The notes under the pieces are model-generated. The model was not told the DNA's origin. It worked only from the letters and a program-made list of their open reading frames with translations, and made no database searches. 28,098 nucleotides of DNA from a virus: positions 1 through 28,098 of IMG/VR virus record IMGVR_UViG_3300025896_001403; one strand, written 5' to 3'. Below are positions 14,444 to 22,458 of this stretch, piece by piece. How positions within the stretch are numbered: position 1 is the stretch's first letter; each line of letters begins with the position of its first letter. Position numbers and translations under genes: made by a program.

Positions 14444-17092
14444 ATGTTCATTGATGCTTATATTGACAAAAAGAGAGAGATCGTCCACGTTGTAGAACGT
14501 GTCGACGGCAAGAGGGTACTAAAAGAGTATCCTGCAAAGTATGTGTTATACTACCCAGACAAGAAGGGCAAGTATAAAAACATTGCTGGCGATGCTGTTA
14601 GCCGTGTTATACTTGGCAATGCAGTTGCATTTGATAAAGAAAAACGAATCCACTCTAACAAGAAATTGTGTGAAAGTGATTACCGTCCGTTGAATCGTTG
14701 TTTAGAAGAAAACTACGGCGGCCAAGACGCGCCCGATCTTCATGTAGCATTCTTCGACATTGAAGTGTCATACGACAAAGTCAAAGGCTTTGCTCCACCA
14801 AGTGATCCGTTTAATTACATTACTGCTATTACTACGCATTTGATGTGGACTGACCAAACCATTACACTTTGCTTAAAGCCAGATGCAATGTCTGTGGAAG
14901 TCGCACAAGAGATCTGTGCAAAGTTTGAGAACACCTTGTTGTGCTCTACTGAAAAGGAAATGCTTGACACTTGGCTTGATGTGATTGACGATGCTGATGT
15001 GTTGTCAGGGTGGAACAGCGAAGGCTTTGATATTCCATATACTACTAATCGTATTAGCCGTGTTATGAATAAAGATCAGACTCGTCGTATGTGTTTGTGG
15101 GACCAGTTTCCTAAACGTAGAGAGTTTGAAAAGTATGGTAAGGAGTTGGAAACATTTGACCCAATTGGTCGTGTTCACCTTGACTATCTTGAATTGTATC
15201 GTAAGTACAACTACCACGAGATGCACACATATCGACTCGACTTTATTGGCGAGTACGAACTTGGCGAGAACAAGATTGCGTACGAAGGTACGTTGGATCA
15301 GTTATACAACAACGACTTTGAAAAGTTTATTGCATATAACAGACAAGACGTTATCTTGCTGAAGAAGCTTGACAACAAGTTAAAGTTCATTGAGCTTACA
15401 AATCTTATCAGTCATGCAAACTGTGTAGGACTTCGTGCTACACTTGGTGCAGTGGCAGTGACTGACCAAGCAGTTATCAATGAAGCACATCGTTTGGGAA
15501 TGGTAGTTCCAGATCGTCCCCGTCGAAGCACTGATGCAAAAGATAATGCAGCCGCAGGCGCATACGTTGCAGTACCAAAAGCAGGTATGCACGAGTGGAT
15601 TGGGTCAATGGACATTAACTCGCTGTACCCATCGTTGATTCGTGCATTGAACATGAGTCCTGAGACTATCATTGGACAAGTACGTCAAACACGGACATTA
15701 GCTGGCATTGACGAAGTTATTGCAGATGGCAAGGGCATTGCTGACTTTTGGGATGGAAAGTTTGCTTGCTTTGAATACGAATCAGTCATGGCTCGGGACA
15801 TCGGGCAAACTGAAACAGTTGATTGGGCAGATGGTACCAGTACTGAGATGAGTGCTGCACAAGTATACGACTTTGTATTCCATGGTGGCGAGCCATTGAT
15901 GATCTCAGGTAATGGTACAATCTTTAGCTATGCCAGCAAAGGAGTTATCCCTGGTCTGCTTGAACGTTGGTATGCTGAACGTAAAGAATTACAAGCCAAA
16001 GCCAAAGAAGCGTACGGCACAGATATGTTTGACTTCTGGGACAAGCGACAGTTGGTCAAGAAGATTAACTTGAACAGTGCTTATGGTGCGTTACTTAATG
16101 CAGGTAGCAGGTTCTTCGACCAACGGCTTGGACAGAGTACTACACTATGCGGACGTCTTGTTGCACGTCACATGGCAGGTGCAGTAAATGATTGCTTGAC
16201 AGGTGAGAAGGATCACATGGGCCAGGCAATTATCTATGGTGACACTGACTCTGTTTACTTTAGTGCTGTACCAGTATTCAAAGAACAGATTGCATCAGGT
16301 GAAATGGATTGGAGTACTGATAAGATTATTGAGCTATATGATGCTATCTCAGAACAGGTCAATGATACATTCCCAGCATTCATGAACGTTGCGTTCAATG
16401 CACCAACCAGTCAAGGGGAGATTATCAAAGCAGGTCGAGAAGTAGTTGCATCCAAAGGTATCTTTATGACCAAGAAACGTTATGCTGTTCTTATCGTTGA
16501 TAAGGAAGGCAAGCGTAAAGATAAAGATGGTTCTAAGGGTGAAGTTAAAGCTATGGGCCTTGATATGAAGCGAGCAGATACTCCAGAGTTCATGCAAAAG
16601 TTCTTAGAAGAAGCACTTACTATGACACTGGAAGGCGTAAGCGAACGTGAGGTTATGACTCGTGTTCGTGGATTTAGGGAAGAATTTAAATCGCGGCCAG
16701 GTTGGGAAAAGGGCACACCTAAGCGTGTAAACAACCTAACTAAACATACTGATGTTTATAAAAAGACAGGTAAGTGTGGTGTAGGTCATGCAATGGCTGC
16801 TATTAACTGGAACAGGTTTAAAGAAGCATTTGGTGACCGACGTAGTATGGATATCACTGACGGGCAGAAAGCAATTGTTTGTAAGCTGCGGTCCAACAAC
16901 TACAACATTACATCTATCGCTTATCCAATTGACGAGATGAATCTCCCAGATTGGTTTAAGCAACTACCGTTTGATCACGTTGCAATGGAAGAGACTATTA
17001 TTGACTCTAAGATTGACAACTTGCTCGGAGTACTGCATTGGGATTTGAATGCATCAAAGGAGCAGGGTCATATCACTGATATATTTTCCTAA
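14444..17092 (+). CDS. 43: Family B replicative DNA polymerase, T4 gp43 type
   Basis: An 882-residue polymerase (T4 gp43 is 898) that copies the phage genome. The 3'-5' exonuclease is intact: FFDIE with Asp105 and Glu107, NSEGFDIPY with Asp196, YNRQDVILL with Asp302. The polymerase motifs are also complete: SMDINSLYPS with Asp390 (motif A), KKINLNSAYG near 538-547 (motif B), and IYGDTDSVYF with Asp600 and Asp602 (motif C). The C-terminal tail GHITDIFS could be the short clamp-binding peptide found at the end of T4-type polymerases. No intein or frameshift is seen. ATG 14444 is preceded by a TATAAT-like string but no matching -35. The probable clamp gene follows after its own promoter. Confidence 0.97.
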   Translation: MFIDAYIDKKREIVHVVERVDGKRVLKEYPAKYVLYYPDKKGKYKNIAGDAVSRVILGNAVAFDKEKRIHSNKKLCESDYRPLNRCLEENYGGQDAPDLHVAFFDIEVSYDKVKGFAPPSDPFNYITAITTHLMWTDQTITLCLKPDAMSVEVAQEICAKFENTLLCSTEKEMLDTWLDVIDDADVLSGWNSEGFDIPYTTNRISRVMNKDQTRRMCLWDQFPKRREFEKYGKELETFDPIGRVHLDYLELYRKYNYHEMHTYRLDFIGEYELGENKIAYEGTLDQLYNNDFEKFIAYNRQDVILLKKLDNKLKFIELTNLISHANCVGLRATLGAVAVTDQAVINEAHRLGMVVPDRPRRSTDAKDNAAAGAYVAVPKAGMHEWIGSMDINSLYPSLIRALNMSPETIIGQVRQTRTLAGIDEVIADGKGIADFWDGKFACFEYESVMARDIGQTETVDWADGTSTEMSAAQVYDFVFHGGEPLMISGNGTIFSYASKGVIPGLLERWYAERKELQAKAKEAYGTDMFDFWDKRQLVKKINLNSAYGALLNAGSRFFDQRLGQSTTLCGRLVARHMAGAVNDCLTGEKDHMGQAIIYGDTDSVYFSAVPVFKEQIASGEMDWSTDKIIELYDAISEQVNDTFPAFMNVAFNAPTSQGEIIKAGREVVASKGIFMTKKRYAVLIVDKEGKRKDKDGSKGEVKAMGLDMKRADTPEFMQKFLEEALTMTLEGVSEREVMTRVRGFREEFKSRPGWEKGTPKRVNNLTKHTDVYKKTGKCGVGHAMAAINWNRFKEAFGDRRSMDITDGQKAIVCKLRSNNYNITSIAYPIDEMNLPDWFKQLPFDHVAMEETIIDSKIDNLLGVLHWDLNASKEQGHITDIFS

Positions 17093-17109
17093 AACGGAGA
17101 ACAACATCA

Positions 17110-17138
17110 TTGACTTACACTACAATTTAAACTATAAT
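17110..17138 (+). promoter_or_regulatory. Sigma-70 promoter for the clamp and DpdA-like genes
   Basis: TTGACT (17110-17115) and TATAAT (17133-17138) with a 17-base spacer, one mismatch from consensus. Transcription would begin near 17145, and TGGAG at 17151-17155 gives a ribosome site before ATG 17165. Confidence 0.8.
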
Positions 17139-17164
17139 TGAACATATAACTGGAGAAACTAACA

Positions 17165-17884
17165 ATGCTAAAAGACATTACACTAGACATCGCAAAAAAC
17201 ATCGCAGGCTTGGGCCTGTTTGATGAGATCCTTGTTGAACAAGAAGACGACTCAACTAAATTTACTGCATACCCCGAAGACAACTTGCTAACTGTACTTG
17301 CAAACAGCAAAGACAAAGTTAGCGAGTTGCCAGATAAATGCGGTTTACTTAATCTTGGCTTTTACGTTGGTTTAACTAACTTGTACAAGTCTGAAGATAG
17401 TAAGGCTGCAACTGGTACTAACAGTAAGAGCGAAATTGATCGCTTGGTCTTTACTGGCAAGGACAATAACAACGATGAGTTCCGTTTGACTCCAACTAAC
17501 TTAATGAAAACTAAGAGTCGTAGCTTTAAAGGCACAACTTGGGAAGTTGAAGTAAAGCCTGCTGCTAATAAAATTAGCGAGTTGGTCCAGCGTGGTACAT
17601 TGTATGCCAGCATTGATCCAAACTTTGTTGCTACAACTGATAACGGCAAGTTGATCTTTACATTTGGTGGAGCTCAAGGTGGTGGACACAGTGGTAAGTT
17701 TATTTTTGCTGAAACTAACCAAACATTGAAGCGTCCAGTGACGTTGTCGATCCAAGCTGTGCTAACTGCATTCAAGCAGTGCAGCCAAGGAACTCCAGAG
17801 TTAAAGCTAAGTGAGAAAGCCACAAGCGTATCATTTGACAGCGGCTTGATCAAGTACGAATACATTACTCCTTCACAAAACTAA
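17165..17884 (+). CDS. Probable sliding clamp, T4 gp45-like
   Basis: A 239-residue soluble protein, close to T4 gp45 (228). Its pattern of short alternating strands and helices, the block LLNLGFYVGLTNLYKSED near residues 60-77, which fits the gp45 segment containing LNGFLGILSLV, a basic middle, and an ending GLIKYEYITPSQN are consistent with a DNA polymerase processivity ring. There is no enzymatic motif to confirm it. The location directly behind DNA polymerase, with its own strong promoter and a good GGAG site, supports the call. It is spaced three bases from the next gene. Confidence 0.6.
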   Translation: MLKDITLDIAKNIAGLGLFDEILVEQEDDSTKFTAYPEDNLLTVLANSKDKVSELPDKCGLLNLGFYVGLTNLYKSEDSKAATGTNSKSEIDRLVFTGKDNNNDEFRLTPTNLMKTKSRSFKGTTWEVEVKPAANKISELVQRGTLYASIDPNFVATTDNGKLIFTFGGAQGGGHSGKFIFAETNQTLKRPVTLSIQAVLTAFKQCSQGTPELKLSEKATSVSFDSGLIKYEYITPSQN

Positions 17885-17887
17885 TCT

Positions 17888-19459
17888 ATGACAATTGACT
17901 TGAGTAAGAAGGCAATAGAAAGCAATTACGCTTTCTATTTGCCAGCTATTAGCGGCTTCTATACCAAGCAACTTGGTAAAGATTTGTCTGACCCAACATT
18001 TACACCCAAAGAACGTGTGCCTGCCAAGTTCGAACATGGACTTCAAGGTACTAACTTCTTAGATCCAGAAAACTCTTACTATCACTATGGCGTAGCATTG
18101 TATTCAGCAGGACATGCTGACCGCAATCTTACACGTTGTGATGATAAAGAGCCAATGATTCACAAACGTGATCGTAGCAAAACAATTATCGTTGGTGATA
18201 GCTCTGGTTTCCAATTGGCAACTGGTGTTATCAAGATGGATTGGGCAAACATCAAAGGTGAAGCTGGCGATAAGTTCCGCGAGGAAATCCTACGCTATCT
18301 TGAACACACTTCTGATTGGTCAATGACACTTGACGTTCCTGCGTTCGCTGCTGTACCTCCATTAAGTCTTAAGACTGGTCTAACTAAGTTTGAAGATACT
18401 TTAGATATCTCAGTACACAACCTTCATTACTTCATGAAGCATCGTGTACCAGGTGCTACCAAGTTTCTTAATGTTATCTCTGGTAGTACACCAGATAACT
18501 CTAAGCTATGGTATGACACTATTAAACACTTTAGCATGCCAGCATCTGTTGAGGAAATGGGTTATACCAAAGACCGCACGTTAGAAGGCTGGGCGTTTGC
18601 TGGTATCAATATGAAGCACATGCCAAGCGTATTGAATCGTATGCTTGATCTAATTGAAGATGGATTGATCGCTGATAAAGATTGGATCCACTTCTTGGGC
18701 ATTGGTCGTTTGAAGTGGGCTTGCTATTTGACATCTATCAAGCGTCAGCTACAAAAGCATCACAATCCTAATATCAACATTAGCTTTGACGCTGCAAGTC
18801 CATTCGTGGCAGCAGGTGGCTATGCATTGAGTTACAACTACAATTACTTTACGCCAAACAAACTAACTTACTCAATGAGTAAGAGTGTTGACAACAAAGG
18901 GTTGAAAAACTCCCAGCTGGAAATGATTCATCAAGGTCCTATTATGGAACGTTTGGTAGCAGGCGACATTTGCTATCTCGGACCAAATGATGCTAATAAG
19001 AATGGTAAGATTGGTAAGACTTCGTGGGACACTACATCGTACTTGCTTATCATGGCGCATAATGTGTACAACCATATCCAGGCTGTACAAGAAACGTTAC
19101 GTCTTGCTGACATTGAGTATGCACGTACCACAGTAGACTATAAAGATTGGGCAGGGTTTGGTAAGAAGGCTCCCAACCATAGCGAGTTTATTCCAAACGA
19201 TATTTTGTACTTTAATAACTTTGCAGAAGTGCTGTTTAATCCTGCTACTACAATGGCAGATGCTCGACAGATGATTGTTGATAATACAACATTCCTTAAC
19301 TCGATTAGCTTCGGCGGTGTTGATGCAGCCAATGCAGCCAAGGGCAGAGATTTGTTTGATACTGTCGAAGAGACCCCAGACGAAGATGACATGACAAGCC
19401 TTGATAACGAGAAGCTGATGGCTCTTGAACATGAACTGGATGATGAAGATGACAATTGA
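17888..19459 (+). CDS. tRNA-guanine transglycosylase-like protein, DpdA-like
   Basis: A 523-residue protein with a TGT-type barrel. In order: DSSGFQLATG (Asp104, matching the DSGGFQ base-recognition motif), SMTLDVPAF (Asp149), FLNVISGST (193-201, as in the VQGG region), GWAFAGIN (234-241), HFLGIGRLKWA (268-278, as in LMGVG) and ISFDAASPF with Asp301 as candidate nucleophile. The CxCxxC...H zinc site of bacterial TGT is not evident. In phages such proteins (DpdA) exchange guanine in DNA for a 7-deazaguanine base, which blocks host restriction enzymes. GTP cyclohydrolase I at 25134 could supply the precursor. The C-terminal 25 residues are very acidic. The gene overlaps the next one by 11 bases. 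Confidence 0.7.
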   Translation: MTIDLSKKAIESNYAFYLPAISGFYTKQLGKDLSDPTFTPKERVPAKFEHGLQGTNFLDPENSYYHYGVALYSAGHADRNLTRCDDKEPMIHKRDRSKTIIVGDSSGFQLATGVIKMDWANIKGEAGDKFREEILRYLEHTSDWSMTLDVPAFAAVPPLSLKTGLTKFEDTLDISVHNLHYFMKHRVPGATKFLNVISGSTPDNSKLWYDTIKHFSMPASVEEMGYTKDRTLEGWAFAGINMKHMPSVLNRMLDLIEDGLIADKDWIHFLGIGRLKWACYLTSIKRQLQKHHNPNINISFDAASPFVAAGGYALSYNYNYFTPNKLTYSMSKSVDNKGLKNSQLEMIHQGPIMERLVAGDICYLGPNDANKNGKIGKTSWDTTSYLLIMAHNVYNHIQAVQETLRLADIEYARTTVDYKDWAGFGKKAPNHSEFIPNDILYFNNFAEVLFNPATTMADARQMIVDNTTFLNSISFGGVDAANAAKGRDLFDTVEETPDEDDMTSLDNEKLMALEHELDDEDDN

Positions 19460-19967
19460 TCGTATTGCACAAGACTTCTTTATAGGAGTAGAAGTTGAAA
19501 ACTCTCCTGCTAAAGGGTTGCTTACATTGTTTGTAGTTGGACTACAACCAGTTGATAAGATTTTAAATATTGCTATCCGTAATAATATTAAACATATCTA
19601 CCTTGGTGCTAATATGAGTCTACATGGCATTGCCAATGATGATCATTACTCCTGGCGTGCATGGGATGCTATGGTAGCTGGATTGCTTGATGATGATTAC
19701 TTATCATACATCACAGTAGATGCAACTGCGGATCAAGTTGAAGGATTTCTTGATAGTACTATGAGTGAAAATAATCGTATCATTCCAATGATTTCGGTGA
19801 AACTACCCTATACTAAGTTGCTTAACTACAATACAACGATTAAGATTGATGACAAAGGTTTCAATCAAACTAATCCTGGTGTATGGTGCCACTCTTTACA
19901 TAAACTTATGGATCGAGAAGTATTTACACCGTGGAGTGCCTATGTAGGCGATAACCCTGTAAACTAA
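19449..19967 (+). CDS. Conserved phage protein coupled to the DpdA-like gene
   Basis: A 172-residue soluble alpha/beta protein without a motif I can name. Recognisable blocks are FIGVEVENSPAKGLLTLFVV near residues 10-29, KHIYLGANMSLHG, and an unusually conserved-looking C-terminal part, IPMISVKLPYTKLLNYNTTI and TNPGVWCHSLHKLMD. Of several clustered ATGs (19440, 19443, 19449) I chose 19449, which begins MTIDRIAQD; none has a strong ribosome site. The 11-base overlap with the transglycosylase-like gene suggests a shared pathway, possibly base recognition or regulation of the modification; this is inference. Confidence 0.75.
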   Translation: MTIDRIAQDFFIGVEVENSPAKGLLTLFVVGLQPVDKILNIAIRNNIKHIYLGANMSLHGIANDDHYSWRAWDAMVAGLLDDDYLSYITVDATADQVEGFLDSTMSENNRIIPMISVKLPYTKLLNYNTTIKIDDKGFNQTNPGVWCHSLHKLMDREVFTPWSAYVGDNPVN

Positions 19968-19976
19968 GGAAATAAA

Positions 19977-20183
19977 ATGAGTGAAGAAGAAGTTAAAGTT
20001 GGTAATTTTACTAAGCCAGTAAGACGTCCGGTTCCAATTGCAAAAACAGTAGCAGTAGAAGAAGCAGTATCCGAAGATGGTATTGCTGAACTTAATGTAA
20101 AGATGGATACACTACTAAAGTTCATGCAAGCAATTGACTGGAAGATGTGGGTTTACTTAAAAGCTAATAACTACATTGATTGA
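19977..20183 (+). CDS. Small hypothetical protein, paralogue of the next gene
   Basis: A 68-residue protein with a charged, Pro-rich N-terminus and a C-terminal helix VKMDTLLKFMQAIDWKMWVY ending LKANNYID. The same ending is seen in the following gene (IDFKLWAYAKKDGLIK), so the pair arose by duplication. No known function. The start is supported by AAGGA at 19966-19970, six bases before the ATG. Confidence 0.7.
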   Translation: MSEEEVKVGNFTKPVRRPVPIAKTVAVEEAVSEDGIAELNVKMDTLLKFMQAIDWKMWVYLKANNYID

Positions 20184-20195
20184 TAGGTATTTGCT

Positions 20196-20363
20196 ATGGC
20201 AAAAAAATTACTTGAAGTAGATGCAGGACCTAAAACTAACGAAGAGGTTACTATTGAGCTTCTTAAAATGCTCAATAGTAATATTGTAGAGCTTGTAAAA
20301 TTATCAAAAGACATTGATTTTAAATTATGGGCGTATGCAAAAAAAGATGGTTTAATCAAGTGA
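20196..20363 (+). CDS. Small hypothetical protein, second copy of the pair
   Basis: A 55-residue open frame, ATG 20196 to TGA 20361-20363. It begins MAKKLLEVDAGPK, has a central helix EELLKMLNSN-like (actual LLKMLNSNIVELVKLSKD), and ends IDFKLWAYAKKDGLIK, aligned with IDWKMWVYLKANNYID of the gene before it. The matching ends, the 12-base gap to its neighbour and the ribosome site GAGG (20362-20365) overlapping its stop for the next gene make it a real gene. Function unknown. Confidence 0.7.
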   Translation: MAKKLLEVDAGPKTNEEVTIELLKMLNSNIVELVKLSKDIDFKLWAYAKKDGLIK

Positions 20364-20370
20364 GGTTAGT

Positions 20371-20742
20371 ATGTCACAAGACATGATTTGGGTAACCTTC
20401 CGCAAAGAAGGTGTTCATAGGTATCCGGCGGCACTTACGGATCCTAAGTTGGCAACAGGTGACGAGTATGATGTTTCTTTTCTAGGACATCCTCATCGAC
20501 ACATGTTCCACTTTAAAGTGTATCTCGAAGTCTTTCATGATGATCGAGATGTTGAGTTCATTCAGTTCAAGCGTTGGTTGGAAAATTTATATAACCAAGG
20601 AACGTTGGCATTGGATTATAAGTCCTGCGAAATGATGTCAGATGATCTATATGGTCAGATTACAGCAAAGTACACAGATCGTAAAATTTGGATTGAAGTT
20701 TCAGAGGATGGCGAAAATGGATGCATCAAACACTACGCTTAA
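20371..20742 (+). CDS. Conserved phage protein of unknown function
   Basis: A 123-residue protein. The most distinctive part is FLGHPHRHMFHFKVYLEVFH near residues 36-55, rich in His and aromatic residues, followed by EFIQFKRWLENLY and a C-terminal strand KIWIEVSEDGENGC. The arrangement looks like a small alpha/beta domain common in T4-type marine phages, but I know no function; the His cluster could bind metal. GAGG at 20362-20365 lies five bases before ATG 20371. It overlaps the following gene by 26 bases. Confidence 0.75.
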   Translation: MSQDMIWVTFRKEGVHRYPAALTDPKLATGDEYDVSFLGHPHRHMFHFKVYLEVFHDDRDVEFIQFKRWLENLYNQGTLALDYKSCEMMSDDLYGQITAKYTDRKIWIEVSEDGENGCIKHYA

Positions 20743-21166
20743 CAGCCATGTTAAGTTCAATAACAATACCCGCGACAACCGCGGAAGTTATAACCAGCAG
20801 TATCAACCTCGTCGGGTTGGTCTCAACATTAACCATGTAAAGTTCGATCTGTTAAAGATCAGTGAGCTGTATGATGGTGTGTTGACAGAGGACTTGGGGC
20901 GATTGCCTTTAGAGTTCTACAATCAGTACCTATCTGATTTGTGCAAATCAGATATGATTTATTCATATTCTATTGATAACCCAGAACTTCGTACACACGA
21001 AGCAAGTGGTGATCGTAGTTTCACTTACACGGTTAACGTGCAAAGCGGAAGGGAACGGGCCAGCAAGGCTCTTAAGATCCATGTAGGACTATACCGTAGT
21101 CCGTGGAATAATACAGAAACGATTCATCGTGAAGATGGATTATGTTGCATGCCTAACCGCTTGTAA
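20717..21166 (+). CDS. Hypothetical protein before the terminator
   Basis: A 149-residue protein. The N-terminal 35 residues are rich in Asn, Gln, Arg and Tyr and are probably disordered. A core with LLKISELYDGVLTEDLGRLP and EFYNQYLSDLCKSDMIYSYS follows, then a strand-rich end containing RERASKALKIHVGLYRSPW. No family recognised. ATG 20717 is the first start that does not run deep into the previous gene. It is the last gene before the terminator at 21173. Confidence 0.7.
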   Translation: MDASNTTLNSHVKFNNNTRDNRGSYNQQYQPRRVGLNINHVKFDLLKISELYDGVLTEDLGRLPLEFYNQYLSDLCKSDMIYSYSIDNPELRTHEASGDRSFTYTVNVQSGRERASKALKIHVGLYRSPWNNTETIHREDGLCCMPNRL

Positions 21167-21172
21167 TAAATG

Positions 21173-21202
21173 AAAAGCAACGGCAAATAACCGTTGCTTT
21201 TT
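21173..21202 (+). terminator. Rho-independent terminator
   Basis: AAAAGCAACGG (21173-21183) pairs perfectly with CCGTTGCTTTT (21191-21201) around a seven-base loop, and the T run extends to 21202. This is the strongest terminator in the window. Its 3' arm also supplies the -35 box of the next promoter. Confidence 0.9.
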
Positions 21203-21222
21203 CGTTTGCGCTTTGCTATAAT
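21194..21222 (+). promoter_or_regulatory. Probable sigma-70 promoter overlapping the terminator
   Basis: TATAAT at 21217-21222 is perfect, and 17 bases upstream lies TTGCTT (21194-21199), a three-of-six -35 box inside the 3' arm of the terminator hairpin. Transcription would begin near 21229, 15 bases before the glycosyltransferase ATG. AAGG at 21235-21238 is the ribosome site. Confidence 0.6.
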
Positions 21223-21243
21223 AAGCAATAAGAAAAGGTATCA

Positions 21244-22458
21244 ATGAGAAAATTATTTTATATGGCGCTTGAGCCGTACCAGGGAAGATACACTCTACAG
21301 TTGCAAGACTGGAACGAAGCAGTATTCAAACGCCGCGACATTAATTATGTTATTGTGCCAGGTAGCACAATTGACAATACCAAAGCAATCAGTGTTGGAC
21401 AAGTATTAGATGCACACGGCCGCAGTTACTTTGGCATGAGTCAGATGATGAACTTGGTTCAAATGATGCGTAGCGGTGATGTGACACACGAAGATGTGAT
21501 CTACTTCGAAGACATGTTCCAGCCTGGAATTGAATCGCTGCCATACATTATGGATCAGATTCCGCATCATCAACGTCCGCGTGTTTTTGTACGTTGCCTT
21601 GCACAAGCGATTGACCCCGATGACTTTGTTCATGTCTGGGGCATGGGTAAGTGGATGGGCTTGTATGAAAAGATGGTAAATGAATTTGCAACTGTGTTAG
21701 CAACCAATGAAGAGATGGTTGCCCATATGCGTATTGCAGGTTACGAAGCTCCTATCTATAACATCAGTGGTCTTGCGTTTGGCAAAGACGAAGTAATTGA
21801 ACGAGTTGGTGGTCCTGCAGAGATTCGTAGATTTGATCAAAGGGCAAAGCGTGTAGTATTTGCTGCACGTTTCGACCAAGAGAAGCAACCAGACTTCTTT
21901 ATGGACTTGATTGAAGAATACCATCGTCGCAATCCCAACAGTGGAGTTGAGTTTGCAGTACTAAGTGGTGGACCGTTGCGTAGCAACAATTCTAAATATT
22001 TGGATCGTGCATACAAGTTAGAAGCTGAAGGCAAGTTAAAGATCCGCAAGGACTTGAACAAGAATCAGTATTACGCCATTGTAAATGATAGCCGTGTGAT
22101 GTTCAACTGTGCGCTACAAGACTGGGTAAGCAATACTGTAAGTGAAGCTGATGCACTTGGATGTAATGTTCTGTATCCTGCATATCGTAGTTTCCCCGAA
22201 ACGTTTGCAAATGATCACACTCGTATGTACGTTCCCTGGAGCATGGAAGATGCGTTAGCAAAACTTGAAGTACTATTGCACCAACCAAGCCCTAACATGG
22301 GTAAGATTAGTGATTGGAACAATGGCACCATCGATCGCGTCATTGACATTATGGAAACTGCTGACACAGTTGCAGAAGGTGGCCCAGAATGTAAAGCTAC
22401 TCAATGGAATCGTGCAGGCAATCGTTATCGCGATCATGTTGCTGGAGCAAAGTACTAA
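21244..22458 (+). CDS. Glycosyltransferase, GT-B fold (GT4-like)
   Basis: A 404-residue protein with a two-lobe GT-B layout. The second lobe starts at about residue 195 with KRVVFAARFDQEKQPDFFMD, then EFAVLSGG, KIRKDLNKNQYYAIVNDSRV, and ALQDWVSNTVSEADALGCNV, the region that binds the nucleotide sugar in GT4 enzymes (the catalytic E-x7-E pattern is not strict here). The first lobe is less typical. The acceptor is unknown; candidates are modified phage DNA, virion proteins or host glycan. The gene heads a set with GalE and a cytidylyltransferase-like gene, has its own promoter, and shares TAATG with galE. Confidence 0.8.
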   Translation: MRKLFYMALEPYQGRYTLQLQDWNEAVFKRRDINYVIVPGSTIDNTKAISVGQVLDAHGRSYFGMSQMMNLVQMMRSGDVTHEDVIYFEDMFQPGIESLPYIMDQIPHHQRPRVFVRCLAQAIDPDDFVHVWGMGKWMGLYEKMVNEFATVLATNEEMVAHMRIAGYEAPIYNISGLAFGKDEVIERVGGPAEIRRFDQRAKRVVFAARFDQEKQPDFFMDLIEEYHRRNPNSGVEFAVLSGGPLRSNNSKYLDRAYKLEAEGKLKIRKDLNKNQYYAIVNDSRVMFNCALQDWVSNTVSEADALGCNVLYPAYRSFPETFANDHTRMYVPWSMEDALAKLEVLLHQPSPNMGKISDWNNGTIDRVIDIMETADTVAEGGPECKATQWNRAGNRYRDHVAGAKY

